Assembly (NCBI GenBank): GCA_004123355.1
Contig: SCHM01000001.1
Location: 1,976,001 to 2,040,000 of the forward strand
Reading direction: 5' to 3'
DNA: 64,000 bases
From: Amphirosellinia nigrospora
Lineage: Eukaryota > Ascomycota > Sordariomycetes > Xylariales > Xylariaceae
Shown: piece by piece, positions 25,817 through 38,591 of the stretch
Numbering within the stretch: the first letter of the stretch is position 1
Layout: every line of letters starts with the position of its first letter
The notes under the pieces: model-generated
Databases searched by the model: none
Seen by the model: the letters and a program-made list of their open reading frames with translations, nothing else
Told to the model about the DNA's origin: nothing
Translations under genes and position numbers: made by a program

Positions 25817-27917
25817 ATGGCGTCGGTTTCCTCTTTGGACAAAGACCTGCGAAAGCTGCGCCTTGAAAAATACACACCCGCCGCCGCCGCCGAGGCCCGA
25901 TCTTGGATAGAAGGCATCTTGGGGAGCAGTCTACCTTCGAGCGACCTCCTCGAAGGCCTGAAGGATGGCGTTGCGCTTTGCAAGTCAGTATACTCGGGAT
26001 GTCACGGGGCATTAGATGTTACATGCCGCGCGTCGGACATCACATGTAAAGCCTTGGAATATCTACTAACACCAAACGTGATAGGCTCGTCAACCTGGCC
26101 GTCGGACCGCCCGGAGTCAGATTCAAGCAATCCGCCATGCCCTTCGTTCAGATGGAGAATATCTCGCACTTTCTCCGAGCCTGCCAATCGCCCCCGTTGA
26201 ACCTACAGCAACACGACATGTTTCTCACCGTCGATCTTTACGAACAAAAGGACCCCGCCCAGGTTCTGCAATGCATCAGCGCCTTCTCGCGCGCTGCCCA
26301 CACTGTCAATCCCTCGGCCTTTTCTTCCCCATAGGCCCTAAGAGTCGAGGTCCGCTTAGTCCACAAGTAACCGGATATAACACGCCCAGGAATCGGGGTT
26401 CATCCAACGTGAGCAACACGTCGCCTACATACGGGTCGCGTCCAGGGTTGGTATCCGCGAAAACCGACGATTCATCCGGTCGCTGGAGTCCCGCAAGGAG
26501 TCCTACGTATGATCGAATTGGTTCCCGCTCACCTACCGTGTCGAGTTGGAGTAGGAGGGATCACGAAGGGGTAACTAGTCCAGCATGGAACATTGCGCAG
26601 TACGGATACATGGGTGGCGCCAGTCAGGGAAATCTAGGTATCGCCTTTGGAGGGCGACGGCAGATTACCAGTGCCGGTCCCCGTGTACCCACTTGGGCAG
26701 AGAAGGAGCGTGAACGAAAGGAACAGGAAGAACAACAACGACTACAGATGGAAGAGGAAAAGCGCAGGCGCCAGGCCGAACTAGAAGCGGACGAGAAACA
26801 GGCACAACTCGAGGAAGAGCATCAGTGGGAAGACGAGACGAGACGGTTACGGGCCGAGGAAAAGCGCAAGGCGGAAGAAGAGAAATTGAAGTGGCAAGAA
26901 GAGGAGCGCCAGTGGGGCCTGGTGGAAGAAAAGCGGCGGCGGGAGGAAGAGGAGGCCGAAGCCAGACTAGCAGAGGAGCGAATAAGAGCACGCGGCCGGA
27001 ATGACAACCGTTTACGGGGCCAATTTCTTAGCCAATATAAGGTTGAGCAGTCACTGGTAGCGCAAAGGACGGGCGAAGGAGACTATCGCAAGCAACTACG
27101 AGACCTAGAGCTCGCACGCCAGAGGGAAAACGAGTATGAGGAGGAGCGGCAAAAGCGCTCACCGGGGCGGGATAGACCCAAGAGTCGCGCACGCTCTCGC
27201 AGCCGGCCCAACAAGGCAGACACACCACCCAGTCGGCAAGACTCGTGGAGGCCTCGCGATGAGAAAGATTATCTACGCCAGCAATGGAGCCAACATCAAG
27301 TACAGGAGCTTAAGGCACCGCCACCGCCGCAAGTACCCCCACGGCCGTTGCCCGACCCTACCGCGGTAGCAGTCAAGACACATCGGACCGGTGACGCTGT
27401 ACCGCCTCCCGCTCTCATCGGGGCCCAACGGACTGGGGAGGCTAGGCCCCTTCCTGTTCCCGGAGTCCCATCGTCGCGACCACTACCGGTCCCTCAGGCC
27501 GCCAACCGCACGGATCGCTTCCTGGCCTCAAATCCGGCGCCTGCTCCAGCGGCGCCGCAACAGTCGTACTCGCGTGAACTGGATGTCACGGCAGAACGCG
27601 ACGCAGAAGACAAGCGTCGCGCACAGTCGCAGAGCCAGACCAAGGCCGGCGGCTGGGCCAGCAAGTCCCTCCTCGAGCGCGAGATGGAGATGGAGAGGCA
27701 GCGTCAACAAGAGTGGGAAGAGGCGCAGCGTGAGACGGCGCAGGCAGTACGCTCTAGCGAGGGTGTCGACGGTATCGGCGGCGGCATTGGCGGGCGCTGG
27801 GACGTCTCGCAATGGGCGGGGTATACCGGGGGTGATTCCCAGAACCGAGGCTCGGCGGGCATCGGAGCGGGGAGGAGACAGATTGCTGGACCACGGCCTC
27901 TTCCACATCGGCCGTAA
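25817..27917 (+). CDS. Calponin-homology domain protein with long coiled-coil tail
   Basis: The first 140 residues form a single CH domain of the transgelin/calponin type: DKDLRKLRLEKYTP, the helix ARSWIEGIL, GLKDGVALCKLVN, MENISHFLRAC and VDLYEQKDPAQVLQCI. Such domains bind actin filaments. The intron is 25984-26084 (101 bp, branch CTACTAAC). After the CH domain a one-base change in a C run near 26327-26331 joins NPSAFSSP to IGPKSRGPLSPQ. The protein then continues about 500 residues: a Ser/Pro-rich part, a Glu/Arg/Lys coiled coil (about 26700-27000), a proline-rich linker with PPRPLP-type SH3-binding motifs, and a Gly-rich end with WDVSQWAGYTGGD. Yeast and animal transgelins are only about 200 residues, so the tail is a large extension. 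A cytoskeletal scaffold at actin patches is a reasonable inference. Confidence 0.8.
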
Positions 27918-28420
27918 AACTTCATTTACATTTTGCTCGTGGCGACTCTGGTGTCTGGTGCTCGGGCGAGAGGTATTTGACTTGTAACCTCGTCAACTGG
28001 GGAGCGAGTTAATCAATAGTTGCTTATTCGGAGCGGGGTTCAGGTACAGGTTCTGGTCCAAGTTCAAGTAGACTTTAGGTGGCTTGAGACTTGAGGTAGA
28101 TATCATTTTTATAATTGTATGTCTTTATTGTGATATACCTCGGTAGCGATTTTCCAATAATGGGATTCTTGGTATTGTTATATGCTTTGACACCAGTTGT
28201 GATCGTAAGTTGATGTTTAAAATATGTCACCGAAAACGTATCCAGGGGTTGTAATCGAAGTAAGTTCGAATTTAAAGTGCTATGACCCGGAGAATTAGCC
28301 GCTTCCGTCAACAAGAGTATTAGATATTATCACAGCCAAGGTGCCTATGGCACTGTTAAAGTTGTGTGGCTAACAAGTTTGTGAGCACAAATCCCAAGAG
28401 ACTTTTAAACCTCGCCGCGC
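27918..28420. other. Convergent 3' spacer
   Basis: This is AT-rich non-coding DNA between the CH-domain gene and the first HET gene. No feature is seen. Confidence 0.5.
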
Positions 28421-30631
28421 TCATTTACATGATTGTAACGATGCGCGGTTCAATATCTCTAAAACAATTGAGTTCTCGTTCAGCCCTTTCCCCCAGCCAG
28501 CGTCGTCGGCTGGGCTACGATTTCTGAAATCGGCCAAGCTCGACCCGTATTCGAACACGCCAATCCGCGTAAACATGGCCATGTCTCCAATCGTTGGACG
28601 CAGCACCAATCCAAAAGTGAACGACGATGGACCGGCGGTTGCGGTTCGTAGCTCGAGCACCATGGCGGTTCTATTCCCGCCGATGCTCTGCTCATCCTCA
28701 AATGCATCTTCAACGCAGTCTAGATATAACTCTGCGGTAACTGTTCCAGAAGGTGTGGTGATTCTAAGGCTATGGTCGCTCGACCGTTCGAAATCGGTCG
28801 TCTGAGGATTGTCTCTATGATAAGTCGCTCGCGCTAGACGTCCACGAATGCGCAGACGCCCTGATCCCTCTCTCGTTGCCCCAAACGGAGCTTGGGTGCT
28901 TACTGGATCTGACTGAATGGATAGCACCTCGGCACTAAACTGTTCAGAATTCCATTTGTAGTTGTTCTCTTGGAGGTTGGTTACTACACTGTTGACGGCC
29001 AACCACGACCATGTCGGGCCCTGGTATTTCGGCGGCCGCGGCTCTCGATTCCTCGCCATCACGGCCCAGAGGAGTCCCACATGTACGAACTGCTTCCACA
29101 GGCCCGCGAAGTACTCGTCGCCGTGGAGACGGCTGCACTGTTCCGCGATGCCTGATATCGCCAGAGGGCGGTCCGTGCTGAACGTGAGCTTGCGTTCGGT
29201 GTATCTGCGTACGACTTGATTCCAGCCGTCTTGGAGGTTATCTTCGATTGTATCCCACGTCCTGTCGTATACGGATGAAGAGCTCTCGTCTCTCTCTATC
29301 CTCCAACCGTCAACGTAGTTAGCGGGGGAACCAGGTCCTGAGAGGCTCTCTCGGCATGTGCATCTGGTTTGCTGAGTGCCAAACTCGATCATTCTGGTGG
29401 AGAGCAATTGCTCCTGGAGAGCCCATCCACGTCGATCGATGGGTTCGGGATGTATGTCTAGCGGCATTGCCATCACCTTACCATGCTGGTTGTCGGTACC
29501 GCGCCAAGGTAGCCGAAATATGGGCGTAGCTTCGGGGATAGGGTTCGCGCACCGAGAAATCCGTCCCACGCAGAGCGCGCTCGAGAAGCGGCGATGACGA
29601 CTGCTGCCCTCCGTATATATAAGGCATCTTGGCTATCTCACTACTTTTATCCATCTCATCGTCTTGTAAAATACAGATCGAATCTACCCACAAATAGTCG
29701 AGACCGAGCCGGCTGCAGACGGCCACGGCGTCTTGAATGGTGGCTGGTAAGCTATCGAGGGAGATATGAGATGTAAGCTCAAGCGAGTTAGTCTGGCCAC
29801 AGGTGAATGTCTGAACTCCACCCCAGCAGTAGCTCAGGGCTGCGAAGGGTGGTAGTTCGTCCATCCCATCTGTATCCTGTAGACATAATTGCAACTGTTG
29901 CTCTGCTGGGTTCCTAATGCGAATGACCCGCTTAGGTACGACTCCTTTGCTATGCTCTCGTGACCTTGATGCAGTGTATCTGCATTTAGTGTGAGTTTCT
30001 CGGCAGTTTTGAAGCCAAGATGATATTGCGTCAATACATTGTGAAGGTTGACCCTGGATAGGACGAGTCGATATGACCTTGGCCGCGGGGTCGTGTTCGG
30101 TAGTAAATATTTGAAGGCCCTTCACAGTTCGATAAAGTATAAGCCCAGTTTGTGGATCACAAAGTCCGAAATATCGAAGGCTGTACAGGTCCGGTTGAAT
30201 ACCGTCATCCTCAAGTCCGACGAAGGAAGGATTTGTGGCGGCAACAAGTATGTATTCTTGAATGTCGGAGCTCTGGCTCTGGATGGCTTCCAGCAACGAA
30301 GGTCGCAGACACTCGGATCTTCATCGTCCGCATCGGCCAGATACCTAAGATCTGAAGGCTCTACACGATGGCCATGATCTAGTAGCTCTGGCGATGTCTG
30401 GAGAAGCTGACGGGAAATGGCCTGCGCGTTAAGAATCCAACTGCATAGGCGGCATCCGTCTGATGATGCCGCTAACAGATCCCGGACGGTGATATCAAAA
30501 ATTAGTTTATCCCGATTCATATCATAGCCGGCTGGGCTTTGTATCACATTTTGTGTGCCTGCACTAGTGCAGTCAATAATGATGCGCTCGCAGTGATGAC
30601 AAGAGTGCGGTGGCGAATATCCAGACGTCAT
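28421..30631 (-). CDS. HET-domain protein 1
   Basis: HET domains occur in fungal heterokaryon-incompatibility proteins, which trigger cell death when non-self is sensed. The domain core is PPFAALSYCWGG, then SLDSLPATIQDAVAVCSRLG, LDYLWVDSICILQDD and SSEIAKMPYIYGG. The third block, RRGWALQEQLLSTRMIEF, follows about 70 residues later. The N-terminus has a CHHCERI motif and a DGCRLCSWI motif (paired cysteines, possibly metal-binding), as often seen in long HET proteins. The C-terminal 280 residues carry PPKYQGPTWSWLAVN, a common feature downstream of HET domains. I see no intron. Three one-base frame changes are needed, near 30285, 29614 and 29550, and I saw no nonsense codon. The start ATG at 30631 is clear. 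The gene is probably intact, split only by sequence error. It is not a close copy of the next HET gene. Confidence 0.8.
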
Positions 30632-30907
30632 ATTAAGTCGACCCAGTGGAATCCAGAGCTTTTCGACGAGGACTTCAGACGTGGTGAATGATGTGCTTCT
30701 GTGCCTGAGGTTTTATATCAAGGGTATCTCGTTGCTATAGGACTATAAGAAGTATGGGGAAGTGGGGTTGGGGTGTTGTATGTGAGCTTTGGGAAGCAGT
30801 ACGAATGGGGGCGTAAATAGTATTGGGGACTCCAATTTCGGTCCTGAAAGCCACCACTCTTAGAGGCTTCATATCCGCTCTTCGACATTTTATCCTGTCC
30901 CCAACTC

Positions 30908-33075
30908 TTACATGAGGAGTATGCTAATTGCTTTTGATAAACCAGGCGAGTTCCATAATAGAAGGACATCTTCGTCCCGACTCGCTTTCAGGACAACCAT
31001 ACCAACTCTCCGTGCTACCCGTATACCATTCTCAGAAGTGTTTGACCCTTGATCCCATTCAATGGCGAGTGCATATGCCTCTAGCCTAGGCCCGTGATAC
31101 CTCTTCTCCATCATGAGCACGATATCATAAGCCCCAGACAGAAGCTTTTCTCTGAGACCTACTTCTGTTGCACCTGCGCCCTCAATGTGACAATATATAT
31201 TCTTGATAGTCCAAGAATTTCCCGCGGCAACCACTAGTGCCTCTCCGATCAAAAGTTGAGACATGAGGTTTGAGATCGACCTTGTGTGGATATACAGACC
31301 CTTTGCCTCCTTGCCGCTCTCGGCACAGTCCCAGAATTCTCTGAGAGCATTGTCATCAGGACCTTAATATAGCCACAAGGTCCTTGAATAGCGAATACTT
31401 CAGCGTATTCTTGTACCGTGGCGGCATCAGCATAGGGAAGCAGATCAGAGTTTCTTATCCATATTACTTTACCCATCCAGTGTGCCCAACTCCAGCTCGA
31501 AATGAGTCCCCGGTTCTTAGAGATTTCCACTTCGTGTTGAACCACATCAGGCTCCAACATATACTGTAGCCTAGGAGATCTTGCTCGTCGGTATTATGAT
31601 TCTTATCGATCCAGTGATTTGGCAAACAAGGTAGCCCTTGCAACGAATATATGATGTACCGTGGCTCCCCGAATAGTCGTAGAATCCCACGTATCGCATC
31701 CAGTATATCTTTTGTGGGTCAATTTCTTGTCGGTGTACTCTTCAATGAGATGTAGTAATGCGTGGTAGAAACGCCAGACTTCTTTTCTTTTGAAATTCAT
31801 AGCGTGTTAAAAGGAGGCGCACCTCATCACGGCGCTTTAAGTACTCGCGTGATTGCTCGTTATAATCCTCATTTATCTGCGTCCCGCCATAATATGTGAA
31901 TAAACCCGTCAGGCTGCCGGTAAAGCTATCATGTAGCACTCGAGAGTCGGTGAAATATAGTATCTGTCTTGACAGCATTGCTCTTGAAATGTCCATCCCT
32001 AGTACTCCATAGTGATCCTTTGAAATCGGCAACTATGTTGGGAGTAGGTTTGATAGACAAAATTTTTCCCCTTTGCTTGTCGCGAAGCCTGATAACTATC
32101 TCTGTCGGTTTTCGAGCCTCCTTGACGCCGGGAAGATATCCAGTGTCGCTCATGGCCACGATAGTTAGCTTTGCCTGACTGTAAATTGAGGCCATGTGGC
32201 GAATTTGAGAATGCCGCTCTTCCAAATTGTCTTGATCAATGCACAATTGATCCACCCAAAGATACCGGTATCCAAGACCCTTTACTACGGTGAAGCGTCC
32301 TGTATTAGCTGACTCGACATAAGAGCCGAAGCCTTAGAATTCTTGGGTGAGGTACTTGATGAATCGATATCTATAGTAGACCTCGGACTTTCTGTGGGAG
32401 TTGCCATACTGCCCGTCTTCACGGTAGTACGTAACTCAAGGCCACCCATTCCATCGAGCTATCTGCGTCCACAACCCTCAATCATCATTTGCACAGTCAA
32501 TTAATCTCAAGACTGAAACATGTTCCTGGGCCTGTACACGTTTCTGCGTAGTCTCACTTCTCTTAAAGAATGGAGTAATGGTGAAAGTTTGGGAGAAAAG
32601 TAGCATGAAGTTCTTGGATGTCCCATTTAGTGCCCCCACCTCGTGGCCACGGCCGCTCCCGATAGAAAAGAACTCTTTCTATACGCCGTATATCCCTTTC
32701 GGTAAAATGGAACTTCTCCCTCTCACAAGTAAAAAGAATGATTACTGGGTAAATTTCGCTTTTCGACGCAAGTGGGAATTGCCAATAATTGTTGCGCCAA
32801 TTCATCATGGCTCTTAGCTGCCATGTTGAACAAGGCGATCCGTAATACACTTCCGACAAGAGCTGACAAAGAGAACATGTTGGGGATGAAGAATCCCCAC
32901 GGCGTCCAAGGTCATGCACATGCCATGTTCCCCATCTGTCTCTCTCCTTCCAATCAGGCGGCGCCAGGACCCGTTGAAAATTGATCATGCGGCATGAATC
33001 ACAGAGTCGCGGTTTGGGGTTCAGATTCTCGACCGGCTCATACATGTATTCAATCAAGTCACATAGAGCTGCCAT
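30908..33075 (-). CDS. HET-domain protein 2 (frame broken in several places)
   Basis: This second HET-type gene reads left, upstream of HET gene 1. From ATG 33075 it has MAALCDLIEYMYEPVENL and a cysteine-rich start (LCDSCRMINF, CSLCQLL). Then come MEWVALSYV, FTVVKGLGYRYLWVDQLCID and QIRHMASIYSQAKLTIVAMS, and the RGW-TFQE-type block with SRQILYFTDSRVLHD. The C-terminal part shows ISSWSWAHWMGKV, matching the SW-W motif downstream of HET domains. The gene changes frame at least four times, plus probable introns between about 32560 and 32300, so exact exons cannot be set. The end at 30908 is a guess. Changes near 32010 and 31985 both look like a lost base in a G or A run. Whether it is a live gene in a poor consensus or a decayed one cannot be told by eye; the absence of nonsense substitutions favours the first. 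Confidence 0.65.
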
Positions 33076-33102
33076 TTCTTTTAGTCCCTGCAGAATAAGC
33101 AA

Positions 33103-34339
33103 GATGACATATATCGAGGGGCAGAGAACAGTTCCGGGATTGACGATATATTGTGATAAGGGCTTGTGTTCAAGTGCTTCAAATGTAGAGTCTGATTTAG
33201 CTAATGATCTCTTTGGGGTGTCCAGGGGCTCTGGTTTCCTAATTCTAACTTCAATATAACCTCGCCTAGGATTTCTGCCTCCTCACAGGTCTCCAAGAGT
33301 ATGACTCCTCGAGAGGGGTTGCGGCGGTTCTAATCAATACTATTGGACCAACACGCCTATGTATCAGCCCACGAAAATGCCTCGGAGCGGTGCCAGCCTT
33401 CCAAGAGTTTCTAGGGGTCTCCAGGAGGCTGTGTGGCTCCTGTGGCTAAGTCCTGTAGCTGCTGCGTGTGACATATATACCTAGACTGAAATAGTATGGT
33501 TCATTATTCGCCGGGGCGATGAAAACGAGAAGATCAGAGCTGGCCATAAATCTTGCTTTCACTTTCGCTTCAATTATAGTAAATACTCAGCCAATAGTTT
33601 AGTGACGCTCCACAGAAAATCTTCGCTTCAGACGTAAGCTGAGCCAGCATTGCATCGAGGCCTCTTCCTCTCCAACGAGCGATATCTCCAACTCATAGCG
33701 ATCCTAATAGCTTAGTCTCATGGCCTGATCGAGACGGCCGCATTGCGGGGTAATTATCTAGAAAATACCAGCAGCTCTGTGCCTACAATGGGCTATTCAA
33801 ATTTTGTTAAGTCTTCGGTGCGCTTACCTACTAGCTACAAAGTAGAACTGCACCGCTACACGCCCAAAGTAGAATGTAATCAAGTCGAGTGCCTTAGCGT
33901 CTGTAACCAGGATATATTTATAATCAAGGGTAATTGTACCAATCGATGAACTGCTTTGGAGGTTGAGAGATGGCGGGGGTTATGGTTGTAAATGTTAAAA
34001 ATTTAGCTCTCGTTTTAGTATACGGATTTTTGCTCTGGTATAACATTAAGGACTATACATTTATCAACTTCGTAAAGTGTATCGTTAAATCCGAATTATT
34101 AACCACCTAGCAGATTGTAAACTCTTCATATTTCACTGCTTTAAAGGAGCTTATGTGTCGCACCACAATATTTAATGTACTCCGTCCCAACCTCCTTATA
34201 GAACAAGCTTCTAACGCCGGCCATTGATGCTCCGCTGGATGATCCGATGGCTCTTCTCCCACGATATCTCAAACTTATCCATTAACGCCAGATTCCGCAC
34301 CAAGAACAACAATAGAAGTCACTATAACAACTAAGCTGG
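33103..34339. other. Intergenic, no gene seen
   Basis: About 1.2 kb lies between HET genes 2 and 3. It is AT-rich towards 34.1 kb. Short ORFs here have no family resemblance. Confidence 0.5.
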
Positions 34340-37253
34340 TCATCCTGTCGAAAAGCTAGAGACACTCGCACTCTTACTCTGATCCCTAGATGAAACCCTC
34401 TTCCTCCTTAGCGAAGCGCGGATCTTCGCAAGCTGTGACGGCTGGCCATTCCCATTCGGACTATCCGGATTCGTCGACCCCTCGGTAGCTGCCTCGGTGG
34501 CTGCGTCGGACGTCCCATCGACGGCGTCGAGAATATTAAACAACTCAATAATCGCCGACTGACCTCTCTGCCTCGCCCAATCCCTCGGTGTGCGGCCTCC
34601 ATCGTCAGTAGCGGTTCGATCCGCCCCAAGATCAAGCAGCTGCTCGACGATATCCACCTGGCCATTCATAGCCGCGGCTTTTAAACCTCCATCTAACCTT
34701 GCCCCGTGCGCGACCAAGTCCCGTAGAACGCCGGAGTGTCCATTCTGCGCCGCGATCATGAGTGCCGTCCACCCTCAGCATCTGTCTTCTCGATCTCGGC
34801 ACCGCCCTCAATCAGCACTCTCACAACATCGTGTCTCCCATTCTGCGCCACCAGCATCAAGGGCGTCCAATCTCTTAAAACTCGCCGCTCCATGTTGGCT
34901 CCGTGATCGACCATCAAGCGCACGATATCCGCGTGACCTTTCATGCACGCCCAATGCAGCGCTGACAAACCATCTTTGTTTGTCCTCTCCAAATCCGCGC
35001 CTAACATCAGCAGTGTCTGCACGATACGCTTGTTCTCGCCCATCGGTGCCATCGCGATCAGGCTAATCCCGTCCGTCGTCGCAATGTTGACGTTCATCCC
35101 TCGCTTTGCGAGCTGACGAAACGGCGCCTCGTCCCCCAGGTGTGCGGCGGCGGAGGAAGGTGTGCGTGGGATTCGTCACTGAGTCGTAGTACTTGCGCAC
35201 TTCAGGAAGAATACTTGCTATCATCTCCTCCGTCACCCCCGGCGTTGTCCACGCGCCGAACACCTTGCTCCCACTCCCCGCAAAAGTGACGTCCGTGAAC
35301 TGCTCCTCAAACCGCTCTTCCATGTCTGCAGTGCATCGGGCACGGCGTCGCGCAGCCCCTTGAGCTCATGGTATCGCGACCGTAGACCCTCGAGCTCGAT
35401 CGACGCCGCTTCTTCAACTGCTTGTAATTGCCTGTGCTCCTCCTGCAGCGCGGCAATCTTCTCTTGGAGCTCGGAGCTTTGCTTGAGCGTTGAGCGGAGG
35501 TCGTTCCGTTTCTTCTCAATCAGCGCGTCGAGAGGCCGTAGCTCGAGCTCGAGGCGGTGGCGCCGCTCCCAGGCGGTCGCAATCTCCCCCTCTTGCTTTA
35601 GGCGCTGCAGCGCCTTGGTCACGTTGTATGTGTCGGGTATCTCCTTCGATGGGAGTAGTCGCACGACGAATATGTCTTGTTTCCCGACCCGCTCACGCGA
35701 GACCGTTGCTGTTAGGCTCAAAATGCTGTTGCTGGCGGAATGCTTGTTCAGATAGCGCTAGTCGATCTTGGCGAAGTTCTGCTTTACGGAGACGAGATCT
35801 GTCCCCCTGTCGCATGTCATGACGTGGTGTCGGACTTGTGGCTCGGATACTTGCGAGATGAGTTCTAGAACGATGATAAAGTCCCCCGACCCGTCCTTCT
35901 GATGCCGGAGCATCATCCACAATCGCTGTAATCTACCACTTCTCGTCTCCTCATTGGGGATGAGTATATCCTTTTCCCGGTCCCAGCTGCTGTGAGGTAT
36001 CACCCCTAATAATTTCAAGTCCGTTTCCAAGGCGTTTTCTACGTAGAACCCGTATCGCATCTTGTCCTCGTTCGCGTCCGACCGACTAATGAGAATACGG
36101 ATATCCTCGGGACTATTCTGCGGTATATCTGCAGGCAGTAGAATAGATGGTGTCCATGTAACCTTATATATAGTAGTCATCGTAGCTCCCAGACCTAGCC
36201 AGGACTGGTATCCCAATGGCCCGACCCGTGTTGATTATCCGGCTGGCATTGGAGGACAAAAAAAAACTGTCCCAAGGAATCTGTGTATATCCGACGGCGT
36301 ACTAGTAAGCTGCCACCGAGCGTTTGTAGTGACCCAAATGAACCGCTTTTCGGACCGCTGGACACAATGTGACTACTATCCGCAAAGCTAGAGGGACTTG
36401 ATGCTAACGCGCCTCCGGAGAGGACTTCCGCCGGGCTTTTCACCGCCGGACTAGTCTTACTAAAGTTCCAGGCAAGGATAGAGTCATCGTTGACATGCTT
36501 CGCGATCTCTTCCTGCAGGCGAATAAACGCCTGATCGCCCTCGCCGTAAATCATCGGCATCGTGATCCCGAACATACCCAGGAGACAATACACTAGATCC
36601 TCCCTGCGCTTTGTGATGCGCCCCGCAGCCCACGACATGCGCTGCGCCACGCTCGCTTCATGAAGCGGGATAATGCCCAACAGAAACACGCGTGGTATCC
36701 TCGTGATCTGGACAAGCGCAGCCGAGAGCTCGCGCTTCAGTCCCAGGAAGTTTCAACTCGTGTCATAGAAGCGGACGACAGCGGGCGCAATGAGTTCCTG
36801 CAACGTCCAGCCTCGATGGAACCAGCGGCTCTTCCAGAAGCTCGACTGCGGCTTCAGAGGAACCTCGCCGACGTCCACGTCGCGCAAGTATGCGTAGCAT
36901 ACCCTCGCGTCGCTGTACCACTTGAACATGCTGTCCAGCGCCTCGCTGAGCTCGGTCGAGTTCGTTTGGTCGACACAGCATGTGTCGATCCAAGCGTACG
37001 CTAACCCATCTCTCGCAGCCTACGCGCAGCATTGTTCGAACTTGTAGTTTCCATGCCCTGTCTTTGTCGCTATCGAGCCGGCCTGTAGCTCCTGAAAGGA
37101 GATCTCTTCATTCTCGGCCCCCCCATGTGTGCGATAGGATGGCATACGGTGGGATCGGCTTGGTGTCGTCGTCGAATTTCTCGAGTTTCTTTGTGCTGAC
37201 ATTGATGAGCCGCGCTGCGTTTCGCGTGTCAACGAAAGCGAAGGATAAACCAC
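34340..37253 (-). pseudogene. HET domain - coiled coil - ankyrin gene, inactivated
   Basis: The order of parts is HET domain (RLINVSTKKLEKF, PPYAILSHTWG, AYAWIDTCCVDQ, FHRGWTLQELIAP), MIYGEGDQAFIRLQEEI, a middle region, a coiled coil (about 35660-35330) and 5-6 ankyrin repeats (SALHWACMKGHADIVRLMV, TPLMLVAQNGRHDVVRVLI and others). The architecture matches HET-ankyrin proteins linked to vegetative incompatibility. Inside the HET domain the correct frame is open for hundreds of bases but holds two nonsense codons: TAG at 37020-37022 where Gln is expected and TGA at 36753-36755 where Trp is expected. Both equal C-to-T changes on one strand or the other. Several frame changes lie elsewhere, one at a run of seven C at 37119-37125. 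The expected initiator Met before RLINVS is missing (GCG). Host gene, probably dead. Confidence 0.75.
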
Positions 37254-38591
37254 AGTCTACAAGATGAATGTGTGCGAAAGTGGCTTACTGGTGAGGACAG
37301 GAGGAGTTAGCCAATATATATCAACCCTTTCGCCCCGAGAACATGAATTGAACTGCGACCTCTACGCGTGGGGTTTCTTTACCATACGCACATGCCTTTG
37401 GTGATCATGACTAAACCGGTCGCGCAGACTCCGCCGAGCTGGCAACGACTGAGACAACGTCATGCAAGGCGTTCCTCAGCGCCATAATATTGTCGACTCG
37501 GCGTGACATTGACCCGCCTATGGCAAGGTGCGCTTACGCCCTCAGCTGCGGCTGACGCGAACACTAGCTAGATGCCTCGTGCTTTATCAAAGGAGAGGGT
37601 ATTAAGTAGGTACGTATCTAAATAGTCATCTAAATACTGTGTAAAAGATTGATCCATCAACATACAAAGCTCGCATATATCGAATTGTTGAGATATACCT
37701 ATTAGTCCGGTGAAACGAGCCTGCCACCTATTATCTCACAAACAGGATGGCCGATACCTACCTAGATCTACACTTGCATCTATGCATCTACCGTCTTAGG
37801 GCTAGAAGCTTTAGCTTATAATGAGCTTATCTTGAAGTCCATAAGGGTCCAGATCAATCATAATAACCTTTAGTAAGATACCGTGTAGATGTTACAGTAC
37901 GCACTGTATATGAAACCATGTACCTGGCTAGATCGAGGCATCCTTTCACAGAAATAGAAGACGGTGCTAGAGACACGACTATACTGTAACACTCAGATCG
38001 TATTCTGTATATTTCTAGAGATGAGCGTGAATTAGTATCCTAGCATTGAAATTAATCAGCAGGATTTGCATAGGATCAAAATATAGATATCCAGAAACCG
38101 GCTTTCCTGATTAGACAGTGGGAGATAATACTAGCCAATTAGCTCACCGTGCGGTGTGCGGTACCACTACTCCATATGCCTGTCGCGCCTTTGAACGTCA
38201 TTCAAGCGCGCCTGGACTGGGTAAGAGTTGCTCTGGCGTAGTCAAAGTCGTCATTTTCACACAATTCCAGTCGTTGTCTAAGAAAACAGCTTAACATGCC
38301 TATATGTCGTGTGAATTTGGTTGTTGGCGAAATGTGAGATGGTGAAATATATAAGAATTCGAGGTTGCCCTCAACCTTAGCATGTCCTATGAACAACAGC
38401 ATCCCGACCAATCATTATCAGCATATCGGAGCCGACGCGGCCACTACACTTACCCGACCACTCACATCTGTACCGCCTCTCACAATTTACCTCCCATTCA
38501 GATTCCACACTGTCTTCCTGTGTGATTATTCATTTCTAAACTCACCTACCGTCGCGCCTAAATAAATACCCCGGGTTAACAATCCGTCAGA
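37254..38591. other. Intergenic, no gene seen
   Basis: This 1.3 kb separates the divergent HET-ankyrin and epoxide hydrolase genes. It is AT-rich in 37.6-38.1 kb and has short AGGT tracts. The final 100 bases are CA/CT-rich, as expected for a leader. Confidence 0.5.

Noticed and set aside
28421-33102. HET genes 1 and 2 as a recent tandem duplication
   Set aside because: Apart from the HET core motifs their sequences differ throughout, including the cysteine-rich N-termini.
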